Below, one piece after another: positions 1 to 10,648 of a stretch of DNA of 64,000 nucleotides. Below the pieces are notes generated by a model. It did no database searches, was not told where the DNA came from, and saw nothing but the letters and a program-made list of their open reading frames with translations. The position numbers and the translations under genes were made by a program. Every line of letters starts with the position of its first letter. Within the stretch, counting starts at the first letter, position 1. Source of the DNA: Sporobolomyces roseus (Eukaryota; Basidiomycota; Microbotryomycetes; Sporidiobolales; Sporidiobolaceae). The stretch covers positions 3,224,001 to 3,288,000 of the forward strand of contig JADILM010000001.1 of assembly GCA_016617785.1 (NCBI GenBank), read 5' to 3'.

Positions 1-120
1 CGATGCTGACGTTCCCGACCGACATTCCGTCACGTAGCCTCTCCCTTTACAACGAACCAAACGATCTTTGAATGCCATATTTCCGATTCGAGCTCCATCA
101 GCACTTGATGTAAGCCCCAT

Positions 121-1033
121 CTACCTTCTATCTCCCTCCCAAAGTATCTTTTCCTCCTCCTGCACTTCGACATTTTTGACTCTCGGTAAATTCCCATCCA
201 ACTTTGTTCCCAATTCTTCGCAAACCATTTCGATACCACTTTGCACAGCTTCCACTTCCTCCCTTGTCCATCCTCTTCGCAGGGCTCCTCTCAAGTGCCA
301 ATGAATCTCTCTAGGAGTCGATTGCGGGATGAGACAGGATAGAGTGAGGAGGGAGAGCAGGCGAGGGTGCGATGCGAAGGGATCTGGAGAAGGGGATGAT
401 GGTGAGGAGGATGGGAAGGGAGTCAAGAAGGTTCCATAGGTGACGTGCTCCGAGAAGAAGCCTACTCATGATGGCAGAGTCAGCTGAGGTAGAGGAAAGC
501 TACTTCGTTGCGAAGGAGTCTGAAAACTCACGAACATCCTCCAAACCTCCTTCTCTGAATTTCTTGAAGATCTCTTCGATGTTCCCTTGATAAACCGTTC
601 CCAAACCTTCTCTCCCCGCTTTACTTCTCTCCTCAAACGTCGATTCGTTCCCCTCCAATCCTCGTCGAACGAAACTTTTACTCTTGTTTGCCTCTTCGAT
701 CAATTCCTCCAATTCCAATAAAGTTTCTATCGCTTTCGGTACACCAATCAAAATTGAACTCTTGACCAGACTCTCTTTCATCAATCTTGAAACCCATCGA
801 CGAGGGTGCAAACTTTCGTCCTCATTCGGGTCGAAAGGTTCTGGTGGGACTGGTGATGGAGTTGGAGGTAGATTCTTGTATGCTATTGAGAGACAGGAGG
901 GAAGGAATTCTGACCCCTTCCCGAGAGTTGTTGAGACGAGAAGGGGAAGAAGGTAGCGGGATTGAGGAAGTGTGGATGGAAGGGACTGGCTCAGGCGTGT
1001 GAGAAGAGCTGGAATAGCTGGAGGGGAGATCAT
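121..1033 (-). CDS. AhpD/carboxymuconolactone decarboxylase-like protein
   Basis: Two exons on the minus strand: 1033-532 and 461-121, joined across an intron with a GTGAGT donor, a GCTGAC branch site and a TAG acceptor. The splice keeps frame and produces YGTFLTPFP, which suits an AhpD-like helical fold. The second exon carries the family signature HLRGALRRGWTREEVEAV near its middle. CMD-family proteins are small all-alpha proteins, often redox or decarboxylase enzymes, but the CxxC pair of true AhpD peroxidase partners is not visible, so catalysis is uncertain. The start at 1033 is the first ATG (MISPPAIPALL); the open frame continues 5' to 1141 but only from a TTG. A mitochondrial or peroxisomal site cannot be decided. 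It is transcribed away from the carrier gene at 1622. Substrate unknown. Confidence 0.7.
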
Positions 1034-1621
1034 CTTTATCGGGGGGGCAATGAAGCAGAGGAAGGGAGAAAGCCTCGAACGAAGGGGAGTTTGAACCGGG
1101 AGCGAATTTTGTCGATAGTCGTTGATACAGGGCTTGGTCAATCTCGCTTGAACTTGGTGATGATGGTATCGAGTTTGATCAGATGAAGGCTACGTCGACG
1201 GACAACGGCGAATCATCAGGGGAATAATCAAAAGAGGAGCAGAGGACAAGACGGGAACGAACATGATTGAAATCGACGAATAACTTTATTTCCCGTTCTT
1301 CTTGAACTGACAACTATATCAAGTCGTCTACGCGGTGGCACGTAGAGAGCTTCAAGCTTGACAGTGAATTGGCCAGTTCCGTAAGCGGTGGTCGACTGAA
1401 ATGAACAATCTGTCGAGGCAACCTGAACCTGACGAAGAGGGAACTGATTGAGATGAGTTGATTGAAGTGGCCAAGGAGTAGCTGGACTGTTCTGTAGCTC
1501 CAAACGAGTTTATCGGTTTGCCTTGAGTGATTAGTGAACGGGAGGTGGAGAAGAGCCGGCAAGAGGAATCCTTTCCCTTCCTCCCCCTCACTCGAATCTG
1601 CCAGTAGCTCGGATAGTGAAT
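1034..1621. promoter_or_regulatory. Divergent intergenic region, CMD-like gene / OAC1
   Basis: This 588-base stretch lies between two divergent start codons and must hold both promoters and 5' leaders. Several short antisense frames cross it, but they have no family similarity and no ATG-led structure. No TATA box or known operator was recognised. Confidence 0.5.
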
Positions 1622-3246
1622 ATGTCGACCAGTCAATCAGCTCCAGTGGCTCAACCGATCAACTTGACTGCATTCCGTGAGTTGCTTCCCCCCCTCTTTA
1701 CCTCATCAGACAACTCACTGAATCTCTTCATCTAAACAGAGGGTACACTTCTCTTGAGCTCCGAATAGTATGAGAAAGCGCACTGATAAATAGCAAGCTT
1801 TGTTCAGGGTTCATCTCGGGAGCTATTGCAGCATGTACCGCCGTAACAAGTTAAACTCCCCCTCCTTCTCCCCTTCCCTCTACAGTTCGATCTCTTGTGC
1901 TGACGTACTCGACCATTGCAACAGTCACGAACCCAATGGAAGTCGCGAAGACCCGATTACAGTTAGATGGAGAATTACAAGGTCGAACTCATCTCCCTCC
2001 GACTACGACGACAACTTCACCAACTTCGGCTCCCCCATTAGTATCTTCCAAGATCCCTGAAGCAGGAGGACCACCGAGAGCTGGACCGAATGGGAGAGTG
2101 TATACGAGTGCGGTCGATTGTATGAGAAAGACTTGGAAGTTTGAAGGATTGAAAGGAATTCAACGAGGATTGGGAGCTGCTGTGAGTTTTTCTCGGCCTA
2201 CTCTCCCTTCGAACTAAAGCAGGTTAGAGCTGATACAGGTGGAGGGAGTGAACAGTACACTTATCAAATCGCATTGAACGGATCTCGATTAGGTTTTTAC
2301 GAACCATTTCGACACGCTTTGAATACTTTGGCAGGGAACGATAAGAATCAAACCAAAGTATGGAGTAGTATCGCTGCGGGAGCCAGTTCAGGTGTCGTAG
2401 GAGGTGAATTTGTCTCGCACTTTCTAACTCTCGTAAATTCCTCGAGATTGACCAAACACTCCCCCCTTCCGTTTTAGCTATTCTCGGAAACCCATTGTTC
2501 CTCGTCAAAGCAAGAATGCAAGCCTATTCTCCGTTTAACCCAGTAGGAGCACAACATCATTACCCGACAGTGTTCCACGGGTTCAAATCGATCGTTTCGA
2601 AAGAGGGACCGAAAGGTTTGGTAAGAGGAATGGATGCGGCGATTTTGAGAACTGCGATGGGAAGTTCTGTACAATTGCCAGCGTACAATTTGGCAAAGAC
2701 TACTTTGCAGGGCTGGGGAATGGGAGATCACATTGGAGTTTACTTGCTGGCGAGTACTTTCAGTGGTGGATGTGTTTGCGCCGTGATGCAACCTGCTGGT
2801 AAGTCACGGTTTCTGTTCTTCCGATCGTCAACCTCACTGAGCGCGTTTGGATTGACAGATACCGCACTGACGAGAATGTACAATCAATCACCAAACTCGA
2901 TTGGTCCTGATGGAAAACCTCGAGGTCTTCTCTGTACGTTCTCTCGTCTCGCTCGAGTCACCTTGCAATCAGACTGACTGAGCGTTCGAACTGACTGTAC
3001 AGACAAGAACCCTATCGATTGTTTGTACAAGACTTGGAAAACTGAGGGAGTTTTGGGATGGTACAAAGGAACTACAGCTCACTTGATGCGAATCGCTCCT
3101 CACACCGTACGTCTCCTTTCTTTGCTCCTATACGCAACAGCGCTGATTGAGACTCGTCTGTGTAGGTTGTCACATTGGTTATGAACGAGTTCATTTCCAG
3201 AAAGTGGACTGCATACAAAGCTGCGAAATCGGCAGGAAGAGATTAG
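1622..3246 (+). CDS. OAC1: Mitochondrial carrier, oxaloacetate/sulfate type
   Basis: A multi-exon member of the mitochondrial carrier family (SLC25), predicted to sit in the inner membrane with six helices in three repeats. Signatures of all three repeats are visible: TNPMEVAKTRLQLDGEL in repeat 1, GNPLFLVKARMQAY in repeat 2 and NPIDCLYKTWKTEGVLGWYKG in pieces in repeat 3. The segment YQIALNGSRLGFYEP and the repeat 1 motif match the Oac1/SLC25A34-35 branch, which moves oxaloacetate, sulfate, thiosulfate or malonate. Introns use GTGAGT/GTAAGT/GTACGT donors. A low-complexity Thr/Pro insert after repeat 1 (about 1990-2070) is unusual. The start at 1622 gives a short N-terminus before the first helix. 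The exon 2/exon 3 junction (about 1838-1930) does not splice cleanly and is the weak point of the model. The stop is the TAG at 3244-3246. Confidence 0.85.
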
Positions 3247-3580
3247 ACGTGAAAAGGGGGATAGACTATCGTTTGTTGCTATACTACATACTATCTCTTG
3301 TCCTTCGTATCGTCACGAAGAGGCAGACACTCTCTCACTCGTTTCGCGAGATTCTTTCGAAAGAATCGGAAGAGTCGGTCTCTATCAGTTCAAGTCGGTT
3401 TCAAGGGAGACTTCTGCTCAGCGAGTCAGTGTACTCAGTAGTACATCCCAATAGGAAGCGCGGGCGAATCGACAAAGATGAAAAGTTACCGATGCGATTC
3501 AACCGCTGATGAGAAATCAGGATCAGTCTCCTCTTTGCTTTCGTCCAGTCATTGAAATCCCCCAACTGCGACCCCCTATC
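3247..3580. other. Intergenic spacer, OAC1 / bZIP
   Basis: 334 bases between two genes on the same strand. It holds the OAC1 terminator region and the bZIP promoter. I see no gene or repeat. Confidence 0.5.
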
Positions 3581-4971
3581 ATGAGTGCTAATCATACTTG
3601 GGCGTTCAATCAGGTATGTAGTCCTTCTCCTGTACCCTCTAGCGCTCTGTGAAGCTGACCAACTCTGTCCGATGAACAGCTTAATCAGGTACACCTCAAC
3701 CCTTCTTCTCAACTCGCTCTCTCTCGCTCGACGCGTTGACTGACCAAATAGTGTATATAGTTGACTCCTAGTCCTGGATTCTCTCCTTCAAACGGTCCAG
3801 TTCAAGAACGCAACGAGTTGACTCGTTAGTCTCTCTCTCTCTTTTGAAGTGTCTCATCCTTTCCTCGGCTAACACCCTCGATCTCACATAGTCTCGTTCC
3901 CTTGTGATGGTACCGCACTTCAAGCTCAGTTAGAGCAATGGACCAACGTAGCATTCGATTTCGACTCTCCCGATTTCGGATCTGATCCTGCTCCTCCAAC
4001 TCCTTTCGACGATAACAACAAACTCCTCCTCGAAGACCCTTCCTCCTCTTCCAAGATCGCCTCCTCTCGCTTTACTCCCCGAGGTGGTGAATCACTCTTC
4101 AACGCCGTTCAAACCCCTTCTCTCCCTTCGAATGCACTCAACAGTTCAAGCCAACTCAACAACAATGAACAAGAGATCTCGACTGTTGATTTGAGCGCTC
4201 TCCTCGCCCCTACGAAAACTGAAGATTTCAACGGTAGTCTCGTCGACCCTGCTCTCGCTCTCCCCAACTTCCACGACGCTTCAGCGGCTCTCCCTTCCAC
4301 CTTCTTCACTTCCCCCTCGGCTTTCGATTCATCTTCCCTCCCCGCCGCTCCTCCTTCCGCCATCTTCGACCATGAAGTAGAGGAACACGCTCCTTCACCC
4401 TCGACTTCGACCGCTTCATCATCAAAAGGAAAGAAATCTGCTCCTGCCGCAAAGAAGAAGCGTGCTCCTGCAGTTGAGAAAGTCAAGGCTTTACCTCTCC
4501 CTGAAGGAGTAAACACGGATGGAATGACTGAAGAAGAGTTGAACAATCTGGCGATCGAGGAAGACAAGAGGAGGAGGAACACTGCTGCTTCTGGTGAGTT
4601 TCATAATCTTCTCACTTTGTTCTTTGAAAAGTCACTTATTCTCTCGCGTGGATGATCAGCTCGTTTCCGAGTCAAGAAGAAGCAACGTGAACAAGCACTC
4701 GAACAAACTGCGAAAGAACTCCGAGACCGTGTCGCCGCACTCGAAAAGGATGTTGATACTCTCCGAACCGAGAATGGATGGCTGAGGAGTTTGATCACCG
4801 ACAAGACTGTTCTGTACGTTTGTTCTTCCCTCTCGAATCACTTCCTATAGCTGACTCGGAGTTGGTCAATCATCGTACAGAGGAGGTAAAGATGGAGCTT
4901 CAAACAACAAGAAACGAGCGCGTGAGGACGACGAATCCAACAACTTCTCGTCGTCCGTTCCTCACGTGTAA
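3581..4971 (+). CDS. bZIP transcription factor, Cys3/MetR/Zip1-like
   Basis: Encodes a roughly 330-residue protein with an acidic, Ser/Pro-rich N-terminal half and a C-terminal basic leucine zipper. The basic region reads KRRRNTAASARFRVKKKQRE, followed by heptad leucines (LEQTAKEL, VAALEKDVDTL, ENGWLRSLI). The NTAASARFR core plus the ENxWL end of the zipper is typical of Neurospora CYS-3, Aspergillus MetR and S. pombe Zip1, which activate sulfur assimilation and sulfur amino acid genes; Gcn4/Cpc1 is the next closest possibility. It should bind DNA in the nucleus as a dimer. The 5' end is split into very small exons (33 bases, then a 9-base exon at 3680-3688), and an intron interrupts the basic region codons at about 4594. 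The C-terminus ends SSSVPHV at the TAA 4969-4971. Regulation is not visible from sequence. Confidence 0.85.
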
Positions 4972-5764
4972 AATGTCCTCGTCGTTTTCTTCATGGCTTG
5001 TATCGTTCTCTCCCCCCCTCTAGCAGTCTCTCCCGTCTCCTCAGTCGTTTTTTTAGCAGTCCAACCTGTGTCGTCAATTTTAGTTCATCTTTCTTTAAAA
5101 GAGCGGTTCAACCCCGTCTCTCTCAACCCCCTCTTTATACTATCTACTTTTTGTGGCTTCATCCACCTATTCTGATTTTCTCGTATTGAGTCCTAACTTT
5201 TTTTTGAAAGATTCTCGTCGTTTCTCTCTATCAGGGTACGAAGATTCTGCAAGGTCCTCTCCATCTTCGCGTTGTCGAGCGGGAGCGTCTTGAGCCTAAA
5301 GGTGCAAACGATCAACATTCACGAAAACGATAGTGAAACTTGGAATTTGCTTTTCTCTTCTCTTCTCTCACTTCGATCTTTCATCTCAACTTCGAATCAA
5401 GCCAATCAACTCGAGTCAGCTGGAATTACCTGTGATCGGATACATGTAAGCTTTGCAACACTTCTCGCCCGCTGCAGGCAGGACTGAATTCTTGATCTTG
5501 TTCTCTAGTTTCAGATTCTCCTCCTCATCTCGACTCATTCGCTACGGCCAACGATATCGTGCCACTCGATATACACCTCAGACGCTCCTCAGAATCTCCC
5601 TCAGAACCACTACCACGCCGTTTCTTCGATTCTCCTCCACTCGGCTCAGTCCTCGCAGAGATGGAGATCAACCCTCGCGACTTCCGCCACCTAAAGGTCG
5701 CAGACTTCCCTATTACCTCAATGGACTCAAGTTCGGCGTACCCCTCGAACCGCAAGTTGACGAC
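4972..5764. other. Intergenic / 5' region of the first MYND gene
   Basis: 793 bases without a firm gene. The left part is pyrimidine-rich and is probably the 3' UTR of the bZIP gene. From about 5453 the frame that becomes the MYND protein is already open and resembles the N-terminus of the downstream paralog, so one or more 5' exons of that gene may lie here. Confidence 0.4.
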
Positions 5765-7769
5765 ATGTCCCTCGAGTTCCTCGAAATCAACGCGAACCCT
5801 CAATTGCACCTATTTGAAGAAGAGTACCGAGATTCTCTAGAAGCCGTTCGTCGTTGGAACGAAGAACACGAGAAGATTATCGACTGGTTCTATCAAAAGG
5901 ATTCGCCTTGTTTGGTCGACCCTCGTTATCCTTTGGAGCATTCGGATCACCTAGACGAGCTCTCATACAGTTCTCAAGCTCGATCTCAGAAAGGGATCAT
6001 GATGCGCTGCGTACAGTATCTGCGCAGGGTACTCGGTGACGCAGGATACGAGGAAAGGTTCATCAAGCCGTGGTTGAGTTTGTCGAAGCAGAAAAAAGAA
6101 GATCTCGTCCTCCTCGTTCTCTCGACTCTCGCTCGAGCAGAAGAAGCTTCAGACGATCCAGGAACGATAGGACCTCAATCAAGGAGTCGCAAGATCGTCC
6201 CAGAGATCACGCTCGCCAATCTCTGTTCCGACAATGGGGCTGGACTCGTCGATTTCCTCAACCTCATGACCCACTCAGCCTTGCGACTTGAAGATCTCGA
6301 CGAGCACCCAATTCCAAACGATCGCTTCTTCCGCAAATTCGGCATTCGAGAGTCAGGCGAAGCTCTACCTCTGTCACTCGCCGACCGAAGTTTCCAGAAT
6401 TCTTACATTCTACAAAGGCATTCGCTCTTGTTCAAACTCGCTGAAGCTTTCCTTGATGCAATGGTGAGTCTATTCCTTGCCGCTCAAGTCGTTTATGCTG
6501 ATATCTCGCGAACAGAGTGGAGAACCGATCTGCATCGTTCGCAACAAATTGACGAGCTTCCGAAGTGAATTGACCGGAGCCAACATCCCTCGACTTGCCG
6601 ACATCTCCGATCCAGTCAAACGAGAAGCGGCCGTTCGCAAGATTATCAATACCTGTGACGAGCAATGTGCAGGTTGTTTCAAAACAGGTCAGCTTCACGC
6701 TTACTTCGAACTGACACGACCATTTTCCTATCGCTGACTTGTCGACTGTCTCGCTTTCGTAGCTCGTATGTTGGGAATCAATCGAATGCTTTACTGCGAA
6801 CGCTGCAAGAAGATTGGGAGAATCACACCTTACTGCTTAATGTCAGTCCCTCCGCGTCTTCGGTGCTCACGGCATAACGATGGCTCATCTCACTCCCCTG
6901 TTTCGGTCTCATAGTGCCTGTCAGAAGAAGAATTGGAAATTCCACAAGACAGAAAGCTGCGGATCTCAAGTCAGCTCTTATTTCAAGACTCCTATTCATG
7001 CATCTTCTGCTTCGAAAGCTTCGCCGCTTGCATCTTCAAGAGTAGTGATCAAGGTTACTCTAGAAGAAGCTCCTCAAGCAGTTTGGGTTGGAAAGGGAAG
7101 GAAAGAAGGGTCTTCCGATGTTCGGTGGTCGATCGAATGCATGCCTCCTGATAGCGACGCAGCATTGAACGCTCGGATCCTCCCCGCCTTACGAGCTCTC
7201 GCCTTCAAAGTACTAGAGGACGACCAGACTGCGATCGCGCTCTTCGCTTACTCTCACATCCGTCAAGTCTCAGGGGTTCGCAGTGTAGGTAGTCCTAAGT
7301 CTTCTCCAGATTCATTCGAAGATGCCCAGGATGACTTCAGGGAGATGTTCGGGCTCACGGATGACGATGCGTGGGACGATGCTCTCGAGAGAGGAAAGTT
7401 GGAGATGGAGAAGGAGGAGAATCGAGCTGTGAAAGAGCACTACCTCAGATCTCAGGACTGGATGTGCGTTTGTTTTCCTCTTCTATCCATTTCTCCCTCT
7501 CTCTGATGGAACTGTTTCACTCGTGACTAGCGACTACTACTCGGAACCGGTCGAACCAAGTCCTCCTCCCGAACAGGAGAAAGTTTTCGAAACGGTACCG
7601 GAACCGTCACTCGACGACATCACGATTGAACTCTCAAGACTGCTAGTCGGCTCTGAGTGAGTGACTCCTTGATGCACGATCGTGACTGATCGAGAAGCTG
7701 ACCCTTGGTGACTGAACAATCAGCTCTTGCCTGAATCGTGCGAAAATCAAAGCTTTCTTCGAGATTTAG
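5765..7769 (+). CDS. MYND zinc-finger protein, tandem copy 1
   Basis: A multi-exon gene with a long novel N-terminal region and a C-terminal half holding a MYND finger. The finger is assembled over three exons: CDEQCAGC, then YCERCKK, then PYCLIACQKKNW and HKTESC, giving the usual spaced Cys/His zinc ligands. MYND domains bind proline-rich peptides of partner proteins and are common in fungal regulators, often fused to SET methyltransferase domains. No SET motifs (GxG, NHxC) are seen here. It aligns throughout with the gene at 8314 (shared FFRKFGI, LPLSLA, LQ/LKRHSLLF, VPEI, LCSD). The first in-frame ATG in the large exon is 5765, but similarity to the paralog starts upstream (KGRR at about 5690), so the true start is probably in an earlier exon. 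Function unknown beyond protein or nucleic acid binding. Confidence 0.65.
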
Positions 7770-8313
7770 TTCAACTCGCTCTGATGCCATAAGTCGAAGG
7801 GTATAGTGTCACGTAGAAGAAGAAGAGGAGGAGGAGGAGTGTTGTGACAATTCTGCTCGAGCGTTGTTGCATAGTTTGTTTCGCAAAGTCAGTAGTAGCC
7901 TACGAATCTGTCAATTTCTCTTCGAGCTCGATCTGCTGCTTGATTGGTCCCAGACTTGCGATTCAACCAACCAGCCGAAGTTGCGAGCGCCTCAATTGCT
8001 ATGCGAAAATCGACGGCCTCACCCAAATTTCGACTTTCTCCCTTTTCCTTCACTCCTCACCTTCCGCTCACTGCTGCTTCTGATCGACTCGAACAAGCCT
8101 TCTACCAGCCAATTAATAGCACAGTAAGCTCCTATGGTCTCTCCATAGACTCGAACCGCGCGCTGACGATGCTTCAACCTTGATCTCAATCACCTTCTCT
8201 TCACTCGTAGAGACACTCTCAGAGACTCGCACAGATTCCTAAGACTACCAACATCACTCAGCAAGCCCTCAACATCCTTAGCTTCCTCCTTCCGCCTCTA
8301 TTCGTCTCACGAC
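7770..8313. other. Spacer between tandem MYND genes
   Basis: 544 bases between two co-oriented paralogs. Short frames at 7844-8127 show no conservation and no splice logic. I see only presumed terminator, promoter and 5' leader sequence. Confidence 0.45.
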
Positions 8314-10385
8314 ATGTCTCGTCTCGAAGCTCTTCCTCTCGAACGCTCTACGAAGGGCAGACGGCCCCCTTTGTATGCCTTGACGTACCCTGGCCGGCAC
8401 TTCGATGACGACGATGTATCTCTGGAGGAGTTGGAAGTTGCAAACGACGTTTTGCTTGGAGTAGTTGACAGAGGGGATCAGAGTTGGGAGAACGAACATG
8501 AGGCGGTGATTGCGTGGTTCTACGATCCGACATCACCCTGTCTCGTCGGCGGAAGCTTCCCGGATGATATGTCATCTCATCTCGATGAAATGGCTTTCGC
8601 TTGTCGTGCTCGAGGGGAACAAGTCATCGCATCCGACGCAGCGACGCTCAGCTTATCACTCAATGGAAACGGTAGGATCAAGCTACAGAAGGAAGGGTTC
8701 GAACCCTGGCTCAAACGAACAGATTCGGAAAGGAAGCAAATCGTTCTCACTACCTTGGCGAATTCAGCTCGAGCCGAAGAGGTCGAAAACTCCCGTCTAG
8801 TCGCTCGCTATCGCAAACTCGTCCCGGAGATCCAAGTCAAGAAGCTTTGTTCCGATGGAGGAATGGGACTCGTTCGACTTTTCGAATACATCGCACCTTA
8901 CGTCCTTGACGCTTCAAACCTGTCGACGAACCCAGTATACAACGAAGACTTCTTCCGCAAGTTCGGAATCACGAGATCTCCCAACCAACTGCCGCTATCC
9001 TTGGCTAGCAGAGCGTTTCAGCAAGAGTATTTGCTCAAACGACACAGTCTTCTCTTTCGCTTCTGCCATCTGCTCATCTTAGCTCTTGTAAGCTCGACCT
9101 TGAGGACGTTTAAGAAACTAGCTGACGCTCTTTGGGCTGGTAGGAATCGCAAGAGATCCCTCGCGTTCAGACGCAGCGATCAGATACTTTATCCTGCAGA
9201 GTTGGCACTTTCCGAAGCGAAATCACCGCTACAAATTGCGCTGAAGTCGCCGACTCGCTTTCGGATTCTCCCAACTCTCACCCAGCCAGTCGTTTCGGCG
9301 ACTGTGCTGAGGAACGCTGCTCGACCTGCTTCGAGAAAGGTGAGCGACATTTTTTGCTCGAAGTTCCGCTCCCTTCGCTCAGATAGCCTTTATAGGAGGA
9401 ACGAAAGAGGTTCCCAAGCTCCTTTACTGTGGACGATGCAAGAAAGTCGGTCGAATTGAACCTTACTGCAGCGAGTGAGTACCGAGATTTTTTTCCTGTC
9501 TCCAATAGCCTCGTAGAAGCTGAAACAACCCGTCGTTGCCCGGTGACAGGTCTTGTCAACGCGAGGATTGGCGCAGGCACAAGAAAATCGGGTTCTGTGG
9601 TACGAAGCTCAGCACTTGCTCGACGATTCCCATCATCAACTCCACACCTTCACATCCTCTCCGTCTCTACTTCCTCAACAGCCTCGTCAAAACTCCCGAA
9701 GCTTTTTGGTTTATCCAAGATCAAGGTGCATCGGCTGATTTCGCCATGAGATGTAACGGGGACGTGACTGGAATCGACCACGCTATGCGGAAGATCTCAC
9801 TCAAAGCACTTCGAGATCAAGATCCCCCTTCTATCGACTTACTCGCTTTCGCTCTCATCGAAAATGACAAGACTCCTTCGAGATTAAAAGGCGAATTAGG
9901 GGACGATGGATCGATGAGCGCAGCCACTTCGTCGCAGAACGTTGAGAACGAGGTTCCGAGTTACGAACATCGCAAGTCCCAGTTCAGACAGATTTTCGAC
10001 CTCCTCGACGACAAGCGATGGAAGGAGTGTGTTGCTAGGGGTAAGCTGGCGATAGAGACGCCTGAGAACCTCCTCGTCAAAGCTTACTACGTGATGAATC
10101 GAGAATATCCGTGAGCTCAATCGTTTCTTTGAAGGTCTCACACTATTTACACTCGGCTGATCCTCGTTTCGAGCGGTGGAAAGACCCGGACAGACGGAAG
10201 AAGAACGCAAAGATTGGCTGCTCCACGAGGCTTTGACCTCTACGCAGTGGACCAATCCGGTCGATCAATTGAAGGCGATGATCGACGTGGAGCTTCTCGC
10301 TCCGTGAGTTCTCGAATAGAAACAGTTGCGGCAATCTAAGGAGACTGACGAATTTGTCGGGTCGAGCAGTCTCTCGTTCAGGTGA
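8314..10385 (+). CDS. MYND zinc-finger protein, tandem copy 2
   Basis: Paralog of the gene just upstream, same orientation, with introns at matching points around and inside the finger. It starts at a good ATG (MSRLEALPLE) and reads through about 250 residues of the shared N-terminal region (WFYDPTSPCLV, HLDEM, FFRKFGI, LPLSLASRAF). The finger is CAEERCSTC, then LLYCGRCKKVGRIEPYC, then CQREDWRRHKKIGFC. After it comes a conserved tail with FRQIF, DDKRW and RGKLAIE, matching FREMF, DDDAW and RGKLEME in copy 1. There is no SET domain. The last exon is short and ends SLSFR at the TGA 10383-10385. Both genes probably arose by local duplication. The family was not recognised outside the MYND motif. 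Confidence 0.75.
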
Positions 10386-10648
10386 AGATCAAGTTTCGAT
10401 GTTCAGACTTTTATAGTCGGTCTCGAGAACCGAAGAATAGGAAGAGGGAAACGCTTGATGATACGATGAGCGGTGTTGTGCGAGAAACCTGAATCTGTAA
10501 AGTTTGTAACGAAGCTTTCGCTACTGCCTAAACCCTCGCGATCGAGCTCTCTCTCGTCTTCGGTGCTCTTCCTCTTGCTTAAGACTGATACTGAGATGAG
10601 TAAACGCTGAGAGTACACACAAACAATATCCTAAACGTAACGAAACTA

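Noticed and set aside
6662..6957. SET-domain methyltransferase reading of the MYND genes
   Set aside because: MYND ligands are clear, but none of the SET core motifs can be found before or after the finger in either copy.
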